Notes under the pieces: model-generated
Databases searched by the model: none
Seen by the model: only the letters and a program-made list of their open reading frames with translations
Told to the model about the DNA's origin: nothing
Shown: piece by piece, positions 35,308-46,917 of the stretch
Layout: each line of letters opens with the position of its first letter
Numbering within the stretch: the stretch's first letter is position 1
Origin: Phytophthora hibernalis
Lineage: Eukaryota; Oomycota; Peronosporomycetes; Peronosporales; Peronosporaceae
Assembly: GCA_012656075.1 (NCBI GenBank)
Contig: JAAKBF010000255.1
Location: 1-64,000, forward strand
DNA: 64,000 bases
Reading direction: 5' to 3'
Position numbers and translations under genes: made by a program

Positions 35308-36064
35308 CACTCTCCAACGCAGGCCTCATTTTGAGCAAACCTCAAATAAATTTCCGAAGCCGACCTCAAATCACGGCGATTTGAGGTCGGCAAGGTCGTG
35401 ATTTGATGTTCAGACCGCAATTCACTGTCCGATCTATTGTGTCGCCTACATCTAGCTGCATTTACTGAGCAGGTCATTTTAAACCGGACAGCGTAAATAA
35501 AGATCTCACGCCATTTTACTCACGCAAGGGCCGAACTGGGAGCCACAAGAAGACTAGCAGCTTTGGCAAGCTGCACATATAGCAGCCGTATATTTCTGTA
35601 GAGTCGATATACCAGGCTCTTGCTGTGCGACAGCTCGTCGTCTGATGGGAAGTCCATCTTGCGCACCTTATGCCGCGACTGGTTGAGGTCTGGTTGAGGT
35701 CTGCAGCGTTGGAAATCGAGGGACCAAACACCGGTATTAGAGGTCTTTAGCAACTTCATACGGTTGAACTTGTGAGCCGTAATCTAAACCGTTCGCAACA
35801 AGATCCGTATCTGGTTTTAGCGTATCATCTTCAGGAACGGATCGAACAGATGCTATCGAGGTAAGAAATGAGGACGATGGAATTCAAAGATGGATTGGAC
35901 GATTGGCTTCCTACGCATTTGAAGGCACTATCCTAATCTGCACAAGCATCAACTCGGAATGGTGTTCCGTATTTCGTACGACCAAGACCAAGAGCTAATG
36001 CGCGATCTTATTTGACTGCAGCCCTTCGCCGCAAAGAGAGGCGCGACGCTCAAAATCTGGGGAA

Positions 36065-36628
36065 ATGTTGCATCCTCTGTTTCAAGTGCGCTCAAGGAGT
36101 GCTGCAAACGTTCAGAATCACTACGACGATCGTTCTGGGCTAGTTCGAGAATACATTTCCCTTGAACGGCTGCACAAGACACAAAAGCAAACTGCAAAAA
36201 CAAGAAGCAGCGAAATGAAGGAGATCTTGCACGCTGCGCGGAAGAGATTGTTCTCGAAAGCACCCGTCAACGTGCGCTCAGGTCGCCGGACGTTGAAGAG
36301 GCGTGCAGTGATGAGCGTAGTAGCAGCGACGCGGAGAGTACAATCTCAACGAGTACATCGGCCACTACAGGTACACCCAACGCAGCTGTCACGCCATCAA
36401 AACGCTCAAATGCTTTCTTATTGCACGACAGGAAAGCGTCAAAAACTTCAATACGAACTACAAGAGCGTGCGTTATCACAGACACAGCTTCGGTTTGAAC
36501 AGAGACTTGCCTTCGAGAGGCAACAGGCACAAGAACGCCTTTTGTTTGAGGAACGAGTGCAGTCCAGCAACAGAGAGTTGGTGTTAGAGTGTGCAAAACT
36601 GTTTAGCAACGCATTAAAAGCAGAATGA
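36065..36628 (+). CDS. Harbinger partner ORF, possibly Myb/SANT-like
   Basis: The frame ends in a helical coil (LRFEQRLAFERQQAQERLL) typical of the C-terminus of Harbinger Myb-like partner proteins. A Ser/Asp-rich middle (near 36280-36420) is best in another frame, so the ORF is shifted at least once. A Trp-containing block just upstream (LKIWGNVASS, near 36045) may be the degraded start of the Myb-like domain. Such partners carry the transposase to the nucleus and to DNA. Identification rests mainly on position and tail. Confidence 0.45.
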   Translation: MLHPLFQVRSRSAANVQNHYDDRSGLVREYISLERLHKTQKQTAKTRSSEMKEILHAARKRLFSKAPVNVRSGRRTLKRRAVMSVVAATRRVQSQRVHRPLQVHPTQLSRHQNAQMLSYCTTGKRQKLQYELQERALSQTQLRFEQRLAFERQQAQERLLFEERVQSSNRELVLECAKLFSNALKAE

Positions 36629-36684
36629 CTCGTCTAGCGAAAGATAAGTCATTGGGAAAGCCTCTGACAAAATATATCTTTTGA

Positions 36685-37840
36685 TTAGATCGATCGCAGA
36701 TATTCCCCAATATCAGGAGGCTTGACATTGAAGTAATCGCTTGCTGTGTTTCCTCCTCGTGTGCAGGTTATACAGTTACACCTACTCGATACATTTGGCC
36801 AACCGGTTGAGTTCCTGCGCGAAGATTGGACTTCACATCCTGTGTTTTCCAGTAGTTGACTACTTGCGCGTAGGACCATTCCACAGACACACGCATCTTA
36901 CTCATTCGACCGTTAACTAGCAATTGAGAAGATGTCATGTTGCCCAGGGCCCTTGGAACGGACTGAGCATCACAGCATCTCGTCCGTAGGCACAATCACC
37001 AAAAATCCGGTAATCTCTGAAGCGTCCATCACTGCGAATTCGATCTGCTAGGCGAGACGCTTGGTACATCTTTATGTCATGATTCCGACCTGGAAAAGGT
37101 CCAAACAAATGCGAAATCATGCCGTCCGGTGTCACGAGCGACTGAAACTTTAGACTGTGCTTTCTTTTGTGTCCATTATACATGGATTGCTGAGTCAAAT
37201 AATCCGTTTGCCGCAGGCTTTGCTAGGTTGAGGGCGGCATGTACCTCACACGGTACCATCGATGAAACTCCATATATTGGTGTAAGGTGCACCAGTAGCA
37301 AAAATGGCATCGGCGAAGGTATCCAGCTTTCCATTCAACAAGTCTCCACTAAATTCCAAGACGCCACTAAAACGAGAGTCGATTAAATCCAACAAATGCA
37401 GGAATATGTTTGATAGACCACTTGGGCTTCGCCCAAACACATCGGTGAGATCAACCCAGCGCATTGGCATAGATAGCTTGTAGAGCACGATGCACAACCC
37501 TCCATCGCCGTGGCCCTGGTCCTTTCACGAGTAACGATGTCGCCCAAGTGCATTAACGTGACTAGCGTGGATAGCTCCTCTTTGTTGAAGCGAAAACGCT
37601 TTACACAAACGTCGTTTGACTGGGCATTAAAGTTAAACGGAGCTTTTATCGAGGTTCCAAATCCAGAATTACTGATTTCATTGAGAACGTGACTGCAGCT
37701 TCGAACGTGCTGCCTTCATCTTGAGCCTTCTGCCACCGCTGAAATAGTTGAGCTTGCTTATAGTGCCGGGGTACACCGCGAGAGATTGATTCGCAGTACC
37801 AAATGATTTGGCTGTCGAGACCAATCGAAGAGCAGTCCAT
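36685..37840 (-). pseudogene. PIF/Harbinger DDE transposase
   Basis: From the right: an N-terminal part ending near 37646, then VDLTDVFGRSPSGLSNIFLH (a helix-turn-helix-like block), IWSFIDGTV with the first catalytic Asp, SMYNGHKRKHSLKFQ, FPGRNHDIKMY, RIFGDCAYG with further Asp residues, and VSVEWSYAQVVNYW holding the Glu. These are the DDE_Tnp_4 landmarks. Shifts near 37245, 37195, 36935 and 36880 break it, and the frame between IDGTV and SMYNG contains a stop, so it is probably inactive. Confidence 0.8.
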
Positions 37841-38145
37841 GAGCTCTTGCTTCTGCTTACTTTAAATTTGCAACTGATGCTTCCTTTGAGATAAAACTTT
37901 ATTGTAGTCGATGTATGCTATGCATTAGCGGGGGCATAGGATGCGTAAATGGTCACGTCCATACCGTAACTATTAGTTGTTATTTTCGGTTGAGGCGGAA
38001 CAATCCGGCTGTAAATTCCGGTTGCATGTGCAAACCGCCATATGACGGTACCGGAAAGAGCGTTATTCCGGTTTTGCTAAAGACCTCTATTCACCGGTTT
38101 ATTTTGCTGTTTGCGAGGTCTCCGCGTTGGAGATGCTCTTAAGGC

Positions 38146-39566
38146 TTTTGCAAAAGACGGCACTCTCCCAAAGTTTCTTGATTACCAAACTAATACTTTT
38201 GAAAAACTACATTTCTTGATTACCGAAGTACTTTTTGCAAAACTACATTCCAAGTAAATATTCGACCGATTCCAGCATGGCGTCACCATATCTGTCGCGC
38301 CTTCGTATGCTGTGGATGTGGAGGTTGGCAGCAATGTCAAAGACGTACGCTTTGAAGGGGTTATCCGTCACGCCCAACAGGGAACAAGCTCATCCGTTCG
38401 ATAACGAACGGATGCAACTTGCATGTGACCCCATGGTTATTAATACAGAGAACCCTGGCCAACTTAATACCACCCGTGGACGCACTTCCTATAAAGTATA
38501 ACAGGGTTATTAGATACTAGAGGGAGCACCACAACCAGAAGACCAGTGTTGATCTCTGGGTTTATAAGAAGGCATGGATGTCTGGTGTGTTGTTTCAGGA
38601 GTGGCTGCGCGAGCTTGACATGCATCAACAACGGTGCAATATTGCCCTCCTACGTAACATTGTCCTGGGAAACCTACAGCTCAAGCCGTAATTGTCATTT
38701 AACTACCGCCCAACTACATCTCTCGTTTGCAACGTCCCGACGCTGGAATCATATCATATCGGTGTTTAAGCGGCAGTTCGGCATCGGCGGCTCCAGCATG
38801 AGTTGAACGTGAGGAGGCGGGTGCGACAACCAATGGTAGTCATACCCGTTGATATACTTCAAGTATTAGATATTAGCACCTTACCAATATACCGGTACTT
38901 TACAGCAAAACGGTGGCTGTTTGCACGATGTACACCCCGATGTGGAAACTAAGGTTTTGTCAGGCCTTCGGACGCTGCAGGAGCGGCTGCGGAAAAGCAA
39001 CGTGAGGAGCAGGAAGCGGTGTGGGCGCAGACATCGACCCGAAGCTTTTTAGTATGTAATATTCTGCGCTGAACAAGTATGATAGTGTATACTTTTCATT
39101 AACAAATGTATTGAAAAAATCCCCATCGGGCATGAAGTTTGAAGTTTGACAAGTATTAATTAAGCCCCATAGTTAAGCCTGACTACCGAGTCTGTGGATC
39201 GATATATGATTAAGTACACCAGGATATTAGACAACATAGGTATTAAGTTGGCCAGGGTTCTCTGTACATGTAGTGAGCGTCTACATGTATGCGTGAGCAA
39301 GGCATCTGCCTAAGAAAGGAAGAAAATGGGTATAGTGAAGCGAACTTTCACGTGCTCAAACAATGGGCAAAGTGGCCACAAGAGGCGGAGCTACCTGACG
39401 TAGTGGTGCCCGTGTCCAGAGTTCTGTGTAGCTGGTTGCTTGATAAAAAATGTTTCCTTATCGACGAGTGTGTTAATCTTAAGTTGACATTTCGAGTGCC
39501 ATGCTATGCAAAAACTAGTTAGGTAAGTAATCAAGAAACTTTGGGAGAGTGCCGTCTTTTGCAAAA
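38146..39566. mobile_element. 1.4-kb non-autonomous element with 40-bp terminal inverted repeats
   Basis: Positions 38146-38185 and 39527-39566 are perfect 40-bp inverted repeats (starting TTTTGCAAAAGACGGCACTC). No transposase lies between them. The left end is only seven bases from the end of the Harbinger-like element. A clear target duplication was not found, so its superfamily is unknown. Confidence 0.85.
38446..39264. mobile_element. Nested 819-bp TIR element with TA duplication
   Basis: Positions 38446-38471 and 39239-39264 are perfect 26-bp inverted repeats (starting CAGAGAACCCTGGCC). They are flanked by TA on both sides (38444-38445, 39265-39266), as expected for a Tc1/mariner-type element. 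There is no transposase, so it is non-autonomous. It lies wholly inside the 38146-39566 element. Confidence 0.85.
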
Positions 39567-39764
39567 AGACCCCGAGATGTATACATTGGTGTTCACTTTG
39601 TGTGGCATGGCGTGTTTAGCTAATCGCGTCACTGCCACGTTGAAGCGTGCGTGATCAATTCGATTGTGTCGGTGGCATGTCTCAGCCCCTGTGGACATCA
39701 AATGAGCCTCCACAATTCAATTTGCGTCGTCTAGCGCAAGTGTCGAAGAGGATTTCAAGTCGCC

Positions 39765-40365
39765 ATGCCTAAAGTCGCCATCATCTACTACTCCATGTAT
39801 GGCCACGTGGCCAAGTTGGCGTCGTCCATCAAAGCAGGCGTCACATCTGTGCCTGGGGTTCAGGCCAGCGTATACCAAGTGCAGGAGACGCTGAGTGACG
39901 ATCTGCTGACGAAACTTCACGCGCCACCCAAGTCCGAGCTGCCAGTTGCGACCCCGACGTGCTCAAGGATGCGGACGGCATCTTGCTGGGCTTCCCAACG
40001 CGTTTCGGTATGCTTCCAGCGCAAGTCAAAGGCCTGTTCGACGCCTGTGGAGGTCTCTGGGCCAATGGCGCGCTTATCGGCAAGCCGTGTGGGTGTTTTT
40101 CAGTACTGGAAGCCTCGGAGGCGGCCAGGAGACCACAGCCATGAGCATGACCCCGTTCATGGCTCACCACGGCTTGACCTTCGTGCCGTTGGGCTACCGC
40201 TCACCGCTGGTCGGGACCAATGAAGAGGTCCACGGCGGCAGTCCCTGGGGCGCAGGAACACTCGCCAATGGAGACGGATCCCGTCAGCCGACCGAGCTGG
40301 AGCTGGAGATAGCCAAAGTTCAGGGCCAGAGCTTCGCGGAGATCACCAAGAAACTTTCATTGTAG
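39765..40365 (+). CDS. WrbA-type NAD(P)H:quinone oxidoreductase, copy 1
   Basis: Flavodoxin-fold FMN enzyme that reduces quinones by two electrons and so limits redox cycling. The start MPKVAIIYYSMYGHVAKLA holds the phosphate-binding FMN loop (YYSMYGHV). Later come DGILLGFPTRFGMLPAQVK, a GGGQETT block and the C-terminal ITKKLSL. Two shifts, at about 39953 (CCCC) and 40100 (TTTTT), are each cured by one base in the run, giving about 200 residues, the family length. It is probably functional with consensus errors. A second copy lies at 46.9 kb. Confidence 0.85.
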
Positions 40366-40467
40366 GAGCAGCAGCTTAGGCTCAGATAATACGAGAATGG
40401 AGACCTGTACTGAGCCACCACGGGGTAGATAGAGATTCCTTGCAATACCTGGTATTATTGCTCGCAA

Positions 40468-41878
40468 TCAAGCTAGCCCAACAACTTGCAGCAGACAATT
40501 CTCGACTTCCTGGTGCATCGTCTGCATGTTCAGGCTGTAGGAGCCAATCACCAGATCTGACAAAACTCCAACGCGTGCAGTTTGGTCTGGAGCGTCATCT
40601 AGTTCGGGAGTCAAACGCACACAGGACTGCGTGATTGAGCCGCCCCCATCAACTGAACGATCATCTGGGAATGTATCCACCAGAGTCCATCCACACTCGC
40701 TCAGATTAATATACTGCACGCCAAATGGAGCACCTTCCGTTTGGCCGAAGGTCGCCCAGACCATAACCACTCGGTCTTCCTCCACCACACGCTTCCCGAG
40801 AATATGCATTCGAACGAGTGCTTCTGCTCGGCGAAGTCGTAGCGTAACACAAAATTCTGCTCTAAGCGTGTCGTTTGTACATTCCAACGCCTCAATCCAG
40901 CAAAACTACGTCAGCGTTGCCGTCACAAAAAAAGTGTGAGCCCACGAACCTTGTAGTATCCATTGCCCAGATCGATCCGCTTGGTCCCCAAAATTGTCCA
41001 AGCAGCCTCCGCCACGTCGTGCACAGCAAACGGAGAAATCTTGGCGTCCACCATTTCCACACAAACTCTTCCTGATGTATCAAGCTTGACTTGTGCATCA
41101 TTGCACTCACATTTAAAGTCGCGAGCCCCGCCTCGTTCATCACCGCATCCACGCGTGCGTACAAACCACCCACCCGGTTACTCAAAAGCTCAAAATCTCC
41201 GGCTCCCGAAGACCAGCTAACTTCTTTGCTCTCATCTTCTGGGTTGCTGCTCACTCCAATTCCTCGTCTGCACATCGTTTACAGAGCAGCTTCTCCAGAC
41301 TCCGGGCAAGCTTCAGTTGTCCCTCGAGTCGTTCACGGAGCTTCACGTTCTCGACTTCGGCCTTCACTCTCTCGTTCCGCTGGTTTTTGGCCACCCGTTC
41401 CCACATCGAGACCCCCTCACTACCCCCTTCACCATCCTGTCGACCCCCTGACAGCAGTAAAGCTCTCTGCAACTGTACTCGATCTTTTGAGCTCATTTTC
41501 CAGGTCGACGACCTGTTTCCTCAAATACTCGAGTTCGTTCTTTTTCCGCTGGTGTCGGAGCTTCCTCGTGGACTTCTGATCTTCAGTAGGTTTGTCTTGG
41601 TATTGTGCATCAGCTTTTGCAGAGATTATAGGAGCGGGGGCGTCATGGTAGCTGTCTTCAGCGACATCAAAGTCAGGTATTAATTTCAAGAGGTCTGCGT
41701 CAAGGTCGCCGATAAACTCCAATTGCTGCAGTAAATCACAGTCTCCATCGCTTGGCACCTCCCCGGATGTATGAGCTTCGTCTGGAATATGGTCACTCTC
41801 CAATACCACGAGATCGATTCCTTCCATGTCGTCCAGCAGCTCCAGTGACGCGTCCAGTGGCAGCAAATATGGGTCCAT
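40468..41878 (-). CDS. START-like coiled-coil family protein, copy G
   Basis: Starts at 41878 (MDPYLLPLDASLELLDD) with a strongly acidic N-terminus. RHQRKKNELEYLRKQVVDLE is the first coil; MWERVAKNQRNERVKAEVEN the second. Then come GLYARVDAVMNEAGL, ISPFAVHDVAEAAW, an intron near 40904-40949, and DTLRAEFCVTLRLRRAE to the stop at 40468. A shift near 41494 sits in AAAA. Another break in the middle exon (41060-41275) lies between frames. A Harbinger element has inserted about 190 bp upstream of the start, so its promoter may be altered. Confidence 0.75.
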
Positions 41879-42232
41879 CGCCAGTAAATGTTATCACTCG
41901 TACACAATTATAGAGGTCTTTGACAAAATACGAAGATGATATTTAGCAAACATTTTGGGTCCATTATTGGCCCTTTCTATCAAGAAATTGACGGAAGCAG
42001 TACCAAAAGTCACTCAAGTGCTCCCAGTGGGTAAAACCAAGACAGCACCAAACGACTCTGCTAGAAACTTAGGCCGTGTTCGCGCGTATCGTATTTATAT
42101 CGAAAACATGGTTTTTGATGTTAGCAGCGTCTTGACATGATTTTTCAATGGACAAATGAATGGCCGTTTGTGTGTTCGCGAAAGAAATCTGTGGTTAGGT
42201 TAAAAAAAAGCAGATCACCTTGAAGAAACCCA

Positions 42233-43619
42233 ATGGATGGAACAGTGGAGCTCCTGCTTGTTCTCGTCGCTATTGCATGCGTACCTGTGCTGTACGCATC
42301 GCACTCCTCGCGCAAGATGGAGCACGGTAAAGTTGTCCGACGGCTAGGACTGGCGACTACGTCTGGTGAGCGATTCTTTCAAGCAATTCACTCTTCAGAA
42401 ATCGCTTTCTTTTCGAGATCACTTCCGGGCGCTTTCGATGCTCTGTTTGAACGCTGCCAACCATTTATTACTGACACAGTGCGCGACCAGCGCGAGGTGT
42501 TAGCCATTTCTTTGCACTGGATTGGCACTGCTGCAACCTGCAGGTCGCAGGAAGTTCTGTTTGATTTATCGTACTCAACCGTGCATAAGTACCGAATGAG
42601 GGGCGTTCGTGCTGTAGTACAAACCCTTCATGGCACGATGGTGATCCCGTCAGAGGTTCCAGATTTTTCAAGTACAAGCACGCGTACTTTGATCGGGCCC
42701 TCGGCGCGATTGATGGGAGTCATTTTCGAATTGAGGTGTCGCTCGAAGATGCAGTCCGCTTTCGTAACCATAAAGGATTCATTAGTACCAACGTGTTGGT
42801 ATTTTGTGATTGGAAAATGAAGGTGTGCTTCTCTTACGTTGGTGCAGGAGGAAGTGCACATGATTCGACAATTTTGGGATGGTCTCGGTTGATTGATCTA
42901 ATTCCTGCACATTACTACGTACTTGCCGATGCTGGATACGGTCTAAGTGACAAGCTATTGACTCCATTTCGTGGAACAAGATATCATCTCAATAATTCCT
43001 GCACATTACTACGTACTTGCCGATGCTGGATACGGTCTAAGTGACAAGCTATTGACTCCATTTCGTGGAACAAGATATCATCTCAAGGAGTGGGCTAATC
43101 GACCATCCGGACGCCCACAAAATGCAAAGGAACTGTTTAATCTACGACACGCAAAAGCGCGAAATGTTGTCGAGCGGGTTATTGGAATATTGAAGAGCAG
43201 ATTTAAAGTACTTCGCACATGCATGGACTTCGAACTGGCGACAGTCAAAATAGTGAATTCTGCTTGTGTTCTCGTTCATAATTTTATTCAGGAGCACGAT
43301 GCGAGTGACATTGGTGTTGATTTTAACCGGACAAGACGCGTATCACGACGACGCAGTGTGTTGGTCTGGACAACTAGCCAATTCCGTTTGATTTTGAGAG
43401 TGGCACACAGTGGAGGTCTTGGATGGCAAATTTAATGTGGACAGAATATCAAGGTTTCCGGGATACTGACAATGAACATGGTCTACTAGGTGGTGATGAA
43501 GTAGATGACTCTGATTGTTGATCTAGTTCGGAAATTGAGAGTGACAGCTCCGAAAGTGAGAGTGGCAGTGATAGCAGCCGTGACATTGCGAGTGACAGCG
43601 ATAGTAATTTTGCACAATA
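42233..43619 (+). CDS. PIF/Harbinger DDE transposase (interrupted)
   Basis: Cuts and joins the element ends. Landmarks: LGAIDGSHFRIEV (first Asp), FCDWKMKVCF, AGGSAHDSTI, YYVLADAGYGL, LTPFRGTRYHL and ARNVVERVIGILKSRFKVL (Glu), followed by an Asp/Ser-rich tail ending near 43619. A shift at about 42666 is in a T run and is cured by one T. A 94-bp exact tandem duplication at 42899-43086 then disrupts the region after the catalytic LADAGYG, and another shift lies near 43360. The duplication is the only break not explained by a lost base. Confidence 0.87.
42899..43086 (+). repeat. Exact 94-bp tandem duplication
   Basis: 42899-42992 and 42993-43086 are identical over 94 bp. As 94 is not a multiple of three, the transposase frame is broken and LADAGYG is encoded twice. 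Confidence 0.95.
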
Positions 43620-44473
43620 AATCAACGTTTGGGTGGGACTGGAAGTAATTGGCGTCGGTTCCAATAGGCTCGGATCAACAACAACAAAAATTACGTGCTG
43701 TCCATGTACGATTTATGCTGGTTCTTCCTGTTTACTCTCTGCTTCTGTCCTACTGATACTTTTTGACCGCCAAGCAAACAACAAAGCTAGTGAGATTTGC
43801 TTTTTAACACAGTTGAATCCCCAGCACGCCGATAGGGTTTTGCACAAAGTAATATTCCATTGCCTGCGGATATACTTCTTGCTATTAGTCTTATTTCTTT
43901 TAATCACTTTGTGTATTTAGGTCATGGCATTGCAACTTACTTGAAGCTAGGGACAAACCCGCTGCTCGGTTATATACAAGAAGTACAAGCTGCAATAGCC
44001 GTTCGACTGTGGTCTAGTGTTAGTATTACGTCCAAGACTGAAGTGAGGCACCAAATCTGATACAGGCGAGCTGTAGTTCGCTAACAAGCTTGCTGCACGT
44101 ACAGTAATGTAATAATTAAATGGAGAGCTGAATGAACTGGTGTGGAAGTCGTTAAGATAATTTCAGGAGGCGTCCGAGCAGAAGTGCTTAATTGTTTATT
44201 CCTACATCGGCATTCGTTAACTGGTCTTCAATTGAGACGATTGTGATCGTGGCTAGGCAAGATTTATGAAATACCATATCTGCAGAGCCAATCTATTAGC
44301 ACGAAAGCTACTCGTCAGGATATGTACGTACGCCCATGGTCAAGCGTCAAAATGGGGAACGTTTCAAAAACTCAGTTTCAAAGCAATTACTCATTTCCTG
44401 TCTTCTCCTTGCTAACGAAAAAACACGCAGCATCAGAACCACTCAACCATCAAGGCGTCGTAGCATCAACCGC

Positions 44474-45480
44474 TCACACGTCCGCCTCCTCGATGTCACC
44501 ACCGTAATTGTCGGCCAGCTGGTCGAAGAACGTTGGGGACGGCTGCACGTCAACAACATCCGGCATATCTTGCTGCATCTTGGACTGAAGGTATACCTTC
44601 ACCAAACCGACGAGCTCTCTCACCTCTTGAAGACCTTCGGTAGCAGAGTTCTTTCGCGATTTTTTCTTGCTGGATCGCCCCTTCGATGCACCATCGCGAA
44701 TACGCTTAACGTTTTTGACGCGAACCGCGTGGCTGCGTGGTACGTTAAAGCTAACTTCTTGCTCTCCGTCAGAATTGGTAGATGCCGCAGCATCACCCGT
44801 AGTTGTGGTTGCATCCGAAAGCACGTCCAAACCTTCAGCAGGTGCGCCCACTCCATCCGACGAGTTGAGCTGCCGTGCTATGGTCGTAACACTTTGTGCG
44901 TCCGCACCAGTAGCGCGTATATCGCCTAATAAAACAATCATGCTCTTTAATACACCTACACCTCCATAATTGCAAGCAGAAAACACTGTACCTGCCGCCA
45001 TGCTGCAAATAATCTCGTGCTCGAACCCCTTTTTCCGGAATTCTTTGATTTTGCCCGTCTACGTCTTTGATTTTGACGTGATCAGTTTCTCCCAGACGTC
45101 GTCATCGAAGAGGGGCTTGTCGGTTGTAGGACAGACGCCGCCGCCACTCAAGCCCTTGATTTCCTTGTAGAGGTCGTAGTCGCGCATGAGACGGTTGAAC
45201 TTGGCCTTATATTGAGCTGTAATCAAAGGTCAAAATGACGTCATTATACACGTTAGCGAGAAACTAGCGGCATTCTAGAGTAGTTACCCTTCTACAGCAT
45301 TCTCTTGTGCTTAACGTTGAACTTTTCCCTCAAATCCTACCAGGCCGCAAGGATAAGACCCTTGTCGGTCGTCAAGGACGGGTTCTTGCGTGCCTCGATG
45401 TACATATCGGGTAGGTCGAACTCTTCGAAGACCTTCCACGATGCACGCTGGGGTTTGTCCGTGATTTCATTGGCTGCCAT
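44474..45480 (-). CDS. Harbinger Myb/SANT-like DNA-binding partner protein
   Basis: Starts at 45480 (MAANEITDKPQRASWKVFEE). The first exon plus the one after an intron near 45228-45291 give a SANT-like core (DKGLILAAW, DLREKFNVKHKRML, RLMRDYDLYKEIKG, DDDVWEKLITSK). A second intron (44932-44988, GTACAG..TTATTAG) leads to a low-complexity region, a basic nuclear-signal-like stretch (KGRSSKKKSRKN) and a terminal coil ending at 44474. Three in-frame TAG codons (about 45347, 45309, 45060) interrupt an otherwise clean reading; each could be a CAG by one change. Partner proteins of this type bring the transposase to the nucleus and the element ends. Confidence 0.8.
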
Positions 45481-45819
45481 TGTTCGTGGTTGTCTACTGG
45501 TCTGTGGGTTTCTCGGCAAAAGAGGAAATGCCACAGCTAAAAGCTGGCAGAAGCTTGCAAAGATTCTTTCATTATCGCAAGGGGAAACATCTCCAAATAA
45601 GAACTCTTGCAATACGAACATGATTAGCAAATTCGAACCCAAAACGTGTTTTCAGGTTGAAAATCAGGGGGTTGCCTGTTTTTCGAAAGCGGGCACTAAA
45701 CGTCGTTTAGGAGCGATAACCACGTTTGAACCTTTTTGTGTTCGCGACGTTCATTTTGGTCTAAAACATGATTATCACGCCCAAAACATGGTTTTCGAGC
45801 CGTCGCGAAAACGGCCTTA

Positions 45820-46917
45820 GTTCACATTTTTCCAGGCTTTTGGGGTCTATGGCGTTCCTATTTTTCTCGTCATGGTACTTTACCTGGTGGACGGCATGGC
45901 TCATTTTCGTGATACTAGCGCCAAATGAAGCTGCTAATATGCACGTTCGATAACGGCCAATTCAGTCTTGTCGTGTGTGGACATTGTGTGCCTACTCTTG
46001 TGGCTCGTGCTATTTGTTCGTGATGCTGAAGATGATTCTGTGGTGTGAGAAGAGCTTTGCTTCTTCGAGACTGCTAGAAAATTGGAAAAAGTCTCAGCTC
46101 GAATCCAGGACGTGGTCGATGTTGTTGGCCCATGCCACTGGCGAAACCCTATCGCAAATTAAGAGGGGTGTGGGTTCGAAGTGCGGCCCTGTCGAGGAGA
46201 GATGATTAGGATGCAACAGCAGTTGAAAATCCACTGTGTACAGAGACACTTTTGAGCATTGTTTTACTTCAAAATGCATGAGATGATTTCGTACGCTGCG
46301 AGTTGATCGAAGCTGTTACAACGATTGTGTTGTTTTGCCTGTCTCGATAAGAAAAACGTTCGATGATGTACTGGTGGGTGACTCAGGAACAAGGTGTTCG
46401 TTGAATGGCGTGTGGATTAACAGCCTTCCAACGAAACTAACTATACAGGCTGTACAAGACGTAGGAAGGTATCTGAAGAAATACGTACTAATCTCTCAAA
46501 AAAAGAGAACTACCGATAATCATGTCAATTTCACTGCTCGTGTTCTAGCCTAGACGGTGGCTGAGATCTCAGTGAGGAGGCTACCAAAAGAATGCGTTGG
46601 TTCTCGCAACGATCCAGCCCCAACCAGTACATTTTCCCTCTTGCAACGGGTATGTGTTTCAAAAGCTCAGTAATCGAATTCTGGTTACGCGCTTGCTTTC
46701 CCATATGGCAATAAATAATCCAAATTTTGGTTACGCGCAGATCCTGGAACTTACAGATATTCGTCAATTCCTGCTCACAAGGGTCAAACCATACGACAGA
46801 GTATTTGCCTCTGATATCCACCACAATAAACCAGAGTCACCACGTCGTCATAAACCAATTGACTCGCCAACCAGCAAGCGAGTCTTCCAAACTACCCAAG
46901 TCCCGAAACTCGCCAAG
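45820..46917. other. Intergenic, nothing recognised
   Basis: Short frames only; one at 45768-45953 is hydrophobic but lacks support. The last 300 bp are open in frame with WrbA copy 2 but look like leader sequence. Confidence 0.4.

Larger units (their letters stand above)
35308..38138. mobile_element. PIF/Harbinger-like DNA transposon, decayed
   Basis: A DDE transposase on the minus strand converges with a second ORF on the plus strand, the two-gene layout of PIF/Harbinger elements. The right end reads GTTGGAGATGCTC followed by TTA (38139-38141); the left end has the matching TCTCCAACGC at 35311-35320. The left terminus is degraded, so a clean duplication cannot be shown. Confidence 0.7.
42072..45816. 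mobile_element. PIF/Harbinger DNA transposon with TTA target duplication
   Basis: Both ends are found: TTA (42069-42071) then GGCCGTGTTCGCG, and on the right CGCGAAAACGGCC then TTA (45817-45819), a 13-bp inverted repeat with one mismatch. The subterminal AAAACATGGTTTT is also shared. Inside are a DDE transposase (plus) and a Myb/SANT-type ORF (minus), convergent. The 3-bp TTA duplication and this gene pair define PIF/Harbinger. At 3.7 kb it is the size of an autonomous copy, though both genes are damaged as written. Confidence 0.92.
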
